Below are positions 31,684 to 33,689 of a stretch of 33,689 nucleotides of DNA, one piece after another. Both the position numbers and the translations under genes were made by a program. This stretch comes from Desulforudis sp. (GTDB taxonomy: Bacteria > Bacillota > Desulfotomaculia > Desulfotomaculales > Desulforudaceae). The notes beneath the pieces were generated by a model that was given only the letters and a program-made list of their open reading frames with translations, searched no databases and was not told the DNA's origin. Position 1 is the stretch's first letter; every line of letters begins with the position of its first letter. The stretch covers positions 1-33,689 of the forward strand of contig QZIR01000061.1 in NCBI GenBank assembly GCA_003604975.1, written 5' to 3'.

Positions 31684-31868
31684 CTAGTCTACGGGGACTC
31701 ACCGACTCCTGGGAGCCATCAGCAACCCACCGTGAGGGGTGACGACGCTCACCTGGGAACAATCCGGCACATGCAGTCGTAGTACGGTGTACCCAGGCCC
31801 ATATCCGGCAGGTATTGGGGGGTTAGGCAAACGCATCGCTACCGTACCCGACAAGGCATTCTCGCCGA

Positions 31869-33119
31869 TTATCCCTTCTTAGCTGGCTTCGTAGCATTTT
31901 GTTCAAACACCTCTGTCCAGTTGACCTTACCGGTCATCTGCATCACGACAAACAGGGTTATGATCGCCAGGATGGTAATGACCAGCCCGGTGTAACCCTG
32001 GAAGAAAAACGTATAAGAGAAGAGGACAAGGAAGACAAACTGCGAAAGCCCGACCTCCACAAAGGCAAACCTCTTGCCCACCACCAGCCGCATATACGAA
32101 ACCACCAGGAAGATGGACATCAGGGAGCAGATAACAAAAGCCAGGTGGATGGAAATGTGGTCGGCCAGGTAAGCGAGCAACAGGTGGAAGCTGAAGTAGG
32201 CCGCGCACACAAACAGGTAATTCATCGGGTGAATATCGATCTTGCGTAATACCGTGATAATAAAGAGGATAAACAAGAAAAACAGCAACGACACGGGGGC
32301 AAAATAACTAACGTTCGCTACCCACGGGCCGGGATTCAGCTTCTGCGGCAGAGCCATGCCGATCTTAACCCCGGTCAGCAGGTTGGAATACTCCCAGCTA
32401 AGCTCCCAGCCCTTTTCCGTCTCTACCTTCTTCGTCGGCGAGATGCTGTTCTGGGGAAAATCGATCTCCTTAAAGTCGGTGTTCATCGTCAGGCTGAAAT
32501 TCCTGATCTGGTTGACCTCCTCGCCGAAATCGTACCACCATTCGTCCATCCCCTGAGACTTATAGGAGATCAGGAAGTTCTGGGCCTCGCCCGGTGCCAG
32601 GTTAACTACGCCGGTCACCTTGCCGGCTTCGATGTCGAGGTTCTCCAGCTCTTTCCCGTTAACCAGGAACCTAAAGTCATCATAGATGGCCCCGCTGTTG
32701 GGAAATTCAAAGGTGATTTGAGCCTCGCCCTGTTCCCCCGTGTTATTGACGGTTTCATACTCGCCGCCGAAGTTTACACGGTAGGTCGAGTACCATAGCA
32801 GTCCCTTTTGCCGGTAGTCGATCTCAAGATCGGTGTTTATTCTGCTGCCGTCGATCGGAAGACGGTGGGTGACCTTTTCTGCTTTGGTCTCGGTTACCTT
32901 TTTGCCGTCCACGGTCTTGGTAACCTGGGACTCCTTCACTATATTTAACTGTACCGTAGGCGCTTTTTGCCCTTGGGCCGTTCCCCAGAGCTGGCCGACT
33001 TCATATTTGAGCGTTTGGTCCTGACTATGCGTGCGCATCTCTACGGTATTCCCCAGAAAAAGCCACGCAATTGAGACACCTACAAAGATCGCGATCAGGG
33101 CTACAATGTTCCGACCCAT
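31869..33119 (-). CDS. CreD-like inner membrane protein
   Basis: A 416-residue membrane protein: one N-terminal helix (residues 5-24, ALIAIFVGVSIAWLFLGNTV), a large extracytoplasmic beta-rich domain to about residue 275, then six helices in the last 140 residues ending MQMTGKVNWTEVF. This layout and the terminal KVxW block resemble the CreD (inner membrane protein) family, which in Escherichia is under CreBC control and linked to envelope stress and colicin tolerance; biochemical activity is unknown. The overall similarity is partial: the N-terminal domain lacks the usual CreD blocks, so I treat it as CreD-like. The ATG has GGGGG about 10 bases upstream. The 211 bases after its start to the transposase remnant hold no gene I recognise. 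Confidence 0.65.
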   Translation of the reverse strand: MGRNIVALIAIFVGVSIAWLFLGNTVEMRTHSQDQTLKYEVGQLWGTAQGQKAPTVQLNIVKESQVTKTVDGKKVTETKAEKVTHRLPIDGSRINTDLEIDYRQKGLLWYSTYRVNFGGEYETVNNTGEQGEAQITFEFPNSGAIYDDFRFLVNGKELENLDIEAGKVTGVVNLAPGEAQNFLISYKSQGMDEWWYDFGEEVNQIRNFSLTMNTDFKEIDFPQNSISPTKKVETEKGWELSWEYSNLLTGVKIGMALPQKLNPGPWVANVSYFAPVSLLFFLFILFIITVLRKIDIHPMNYLFVCAAYFSFHLLLAYLADHISIHLAFVICSLMSIFLVVSYMRLVVGKRFAFVEVGLSQFVFLVLFSYTFFFQGYTGLVITILAIITLFVVMQMTGKVNWTEVFEQNATKPAKKG

Positions 33120-33330
33120 ACTTCCCGGACCCCCTTCTTAATGATCCCTTTTAGCTAGTAACCCGTTCCTCAATTTAGTTTTCTGCTAGATACCTTCCAC
33201 GCTCAACAGATATTTCCTTTTAGGCGGTGCCGAAGAATCCTGGCGTCTCAACCCCCATTAGAAGGAAATACGAAAGCCGTGGAAGAATTATCCCTACGGT
33301 GCAACTATCAAAAGCTTCAGAGGGTATTGA

Positions 33331-33689
33331 CTATGGAAAACGACAGCAGGGAATAGTATCTGCGCGATGGAGCGGAGCTTTGTGTTACGGGCGCTGAGAA
33401 AAGCATTGGCTACAAGGAAGCTGGAAATCATCAACAACGATCAGGGTGCGCATTTTACCTGCGGCGACTACATCGAGCTGCTAAAAGAAAACGGCGTTAA
33501 GATCAGCATGGATGGCAAGGGCCGGGCAACCGACAACGCCATTACCGAGCGGTTTTTCCGGAGTTTGAAATGGGAGAAGATTTATTATGAGGAATACCGG
33601 ACGCCGCGGGAAGTATACCGGGCTGTTCGGGATTATATTGACGAATACAATTATGTCCGACCGCATCAGGCCATCGGTTATGAAAAGCC
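33331..33689 (+). mobile_element. 5'-truncated IS3-family transposase (OrfB), cut by window end
   Basis: The frame open from 33331 (likely ATG-bearing stretch at 33367) encodes INNDQGAHFTCGDYIELL and DGKGRATDNAITERFFRSLK, then YNYVRPHQAIGYEK: the second D and the E of the rve DDE triad and the YNxxRPHxxLG end of IS3/IS150-type transposases. The first aspartate and the OrfA start are absent upstream, so the element is already truncated at its left end or this is its 3' half. No terminal inverted repeat or target duplication was seen, and the right end lies beyond 33689. The coding is compositionally similar to the host, suggesting an old or related insertion. Confidence 0.85.

Noticed and set aside
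33481-33666. Minus-strand 61-codon frame inside the transposase remnant
   Set aside because: Antisense to a clear IS3-family transposase reading frame.

Overview
The window looks like a chromosome segment from an anaerobic, endospore-forming Gram-positive bacterium of the Firmicutes, most plausibly the Desulfotomaculum/Pelotomaculum/Desulforudis branch (Peptococcaceae-like). The evidence is a spoVAC-spoVAD-spoVAE cluster with a DUF1657 gene, strong AGGAGG-type ribosome binding sites with many TTG and GTG starts, a tungsten-type aldehyde:ferredoxin oxidoreductase, an NfnAB-like flavoprotein pair, a DVU0298-type HEAT protein, a DsrE-like protein and a sulfide:quinone-reductase-like flavoprotein. 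No rRNA, tRNA, CRISPR array, prophage or plasmid gene was seen. The genus is inference.

Layout. 0.1-3.7 kb: threonine synthase, then convergent YchF GTPase/ATPase and a DegV fatty-acid-binding protein. 3.9-7.2 kb: a small membrane protein, then an AOR gene followed by its own MoaD/ThiS-like carrier and a ThiF/MoeB-like activating enzyme. 7.2-11.3 kb: a broken YlbF-like gene, a small unknown protein, an APC permease, a HEAT-repeat protein, a stub of exonuclease III and a flavin reductase-like protein. 11.5-13.2 kb: a two-gene ABC-2 transporter. 13.5-15.8 kb: the spoVA/DUF1657 spore germination cluster, closed by a perfect 22-bp palindrome that also ends the converging NfnAB-like operon (15.8-18.1 kb). 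18.2-22.1 kb: DsrE-like protein, a small protein with a basic amphipathic tail, a remnant of a sodium symporter, and a two-gene module of a DnaQ-type exonuclease and a cNMP/CBS/DUF294 regulator. 22.2-26.6 kb: D-amino-acid aminotransferase, a REC-PAS-GGDEF-EAL regulator and an isoaspartyl peptidase/asparaginase. 26.7-28.1 kb: a promoter-hairpin-terminator cassette that looks like an unannotated structured RNA, then an endonuclease/exonuclease/phosphatase protein. 28.1-30.7 kb: an SQR-like flavoprotein, an unknown 107-residue protein, a 50-residue LysM protein and a decayed diguanylate cyclase. 30.9-33.7 kb: a broken proline dehydrogenase, a CreD-like membrane protein and a 5'-truncated IS3-family transposase cut by the window end.

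Two themes stand out. First, at least six genes are decaying (YlbF-like, ExoIII, NSS symporter, GGDEF, proline dehydrogenase, IS3 transposase), which suggests ongoing gene loss or, for simple frameshifts, sequence error. Second, the intact genes fit anaerobic low-potential electron transfer (AOR, NfnAB-like, flavin reductase-like, SQR-like) combined with sporulation and c-di-GMP signalling. The best candidate for something undescribed is the short transcript near 26.75-26.85 kb.
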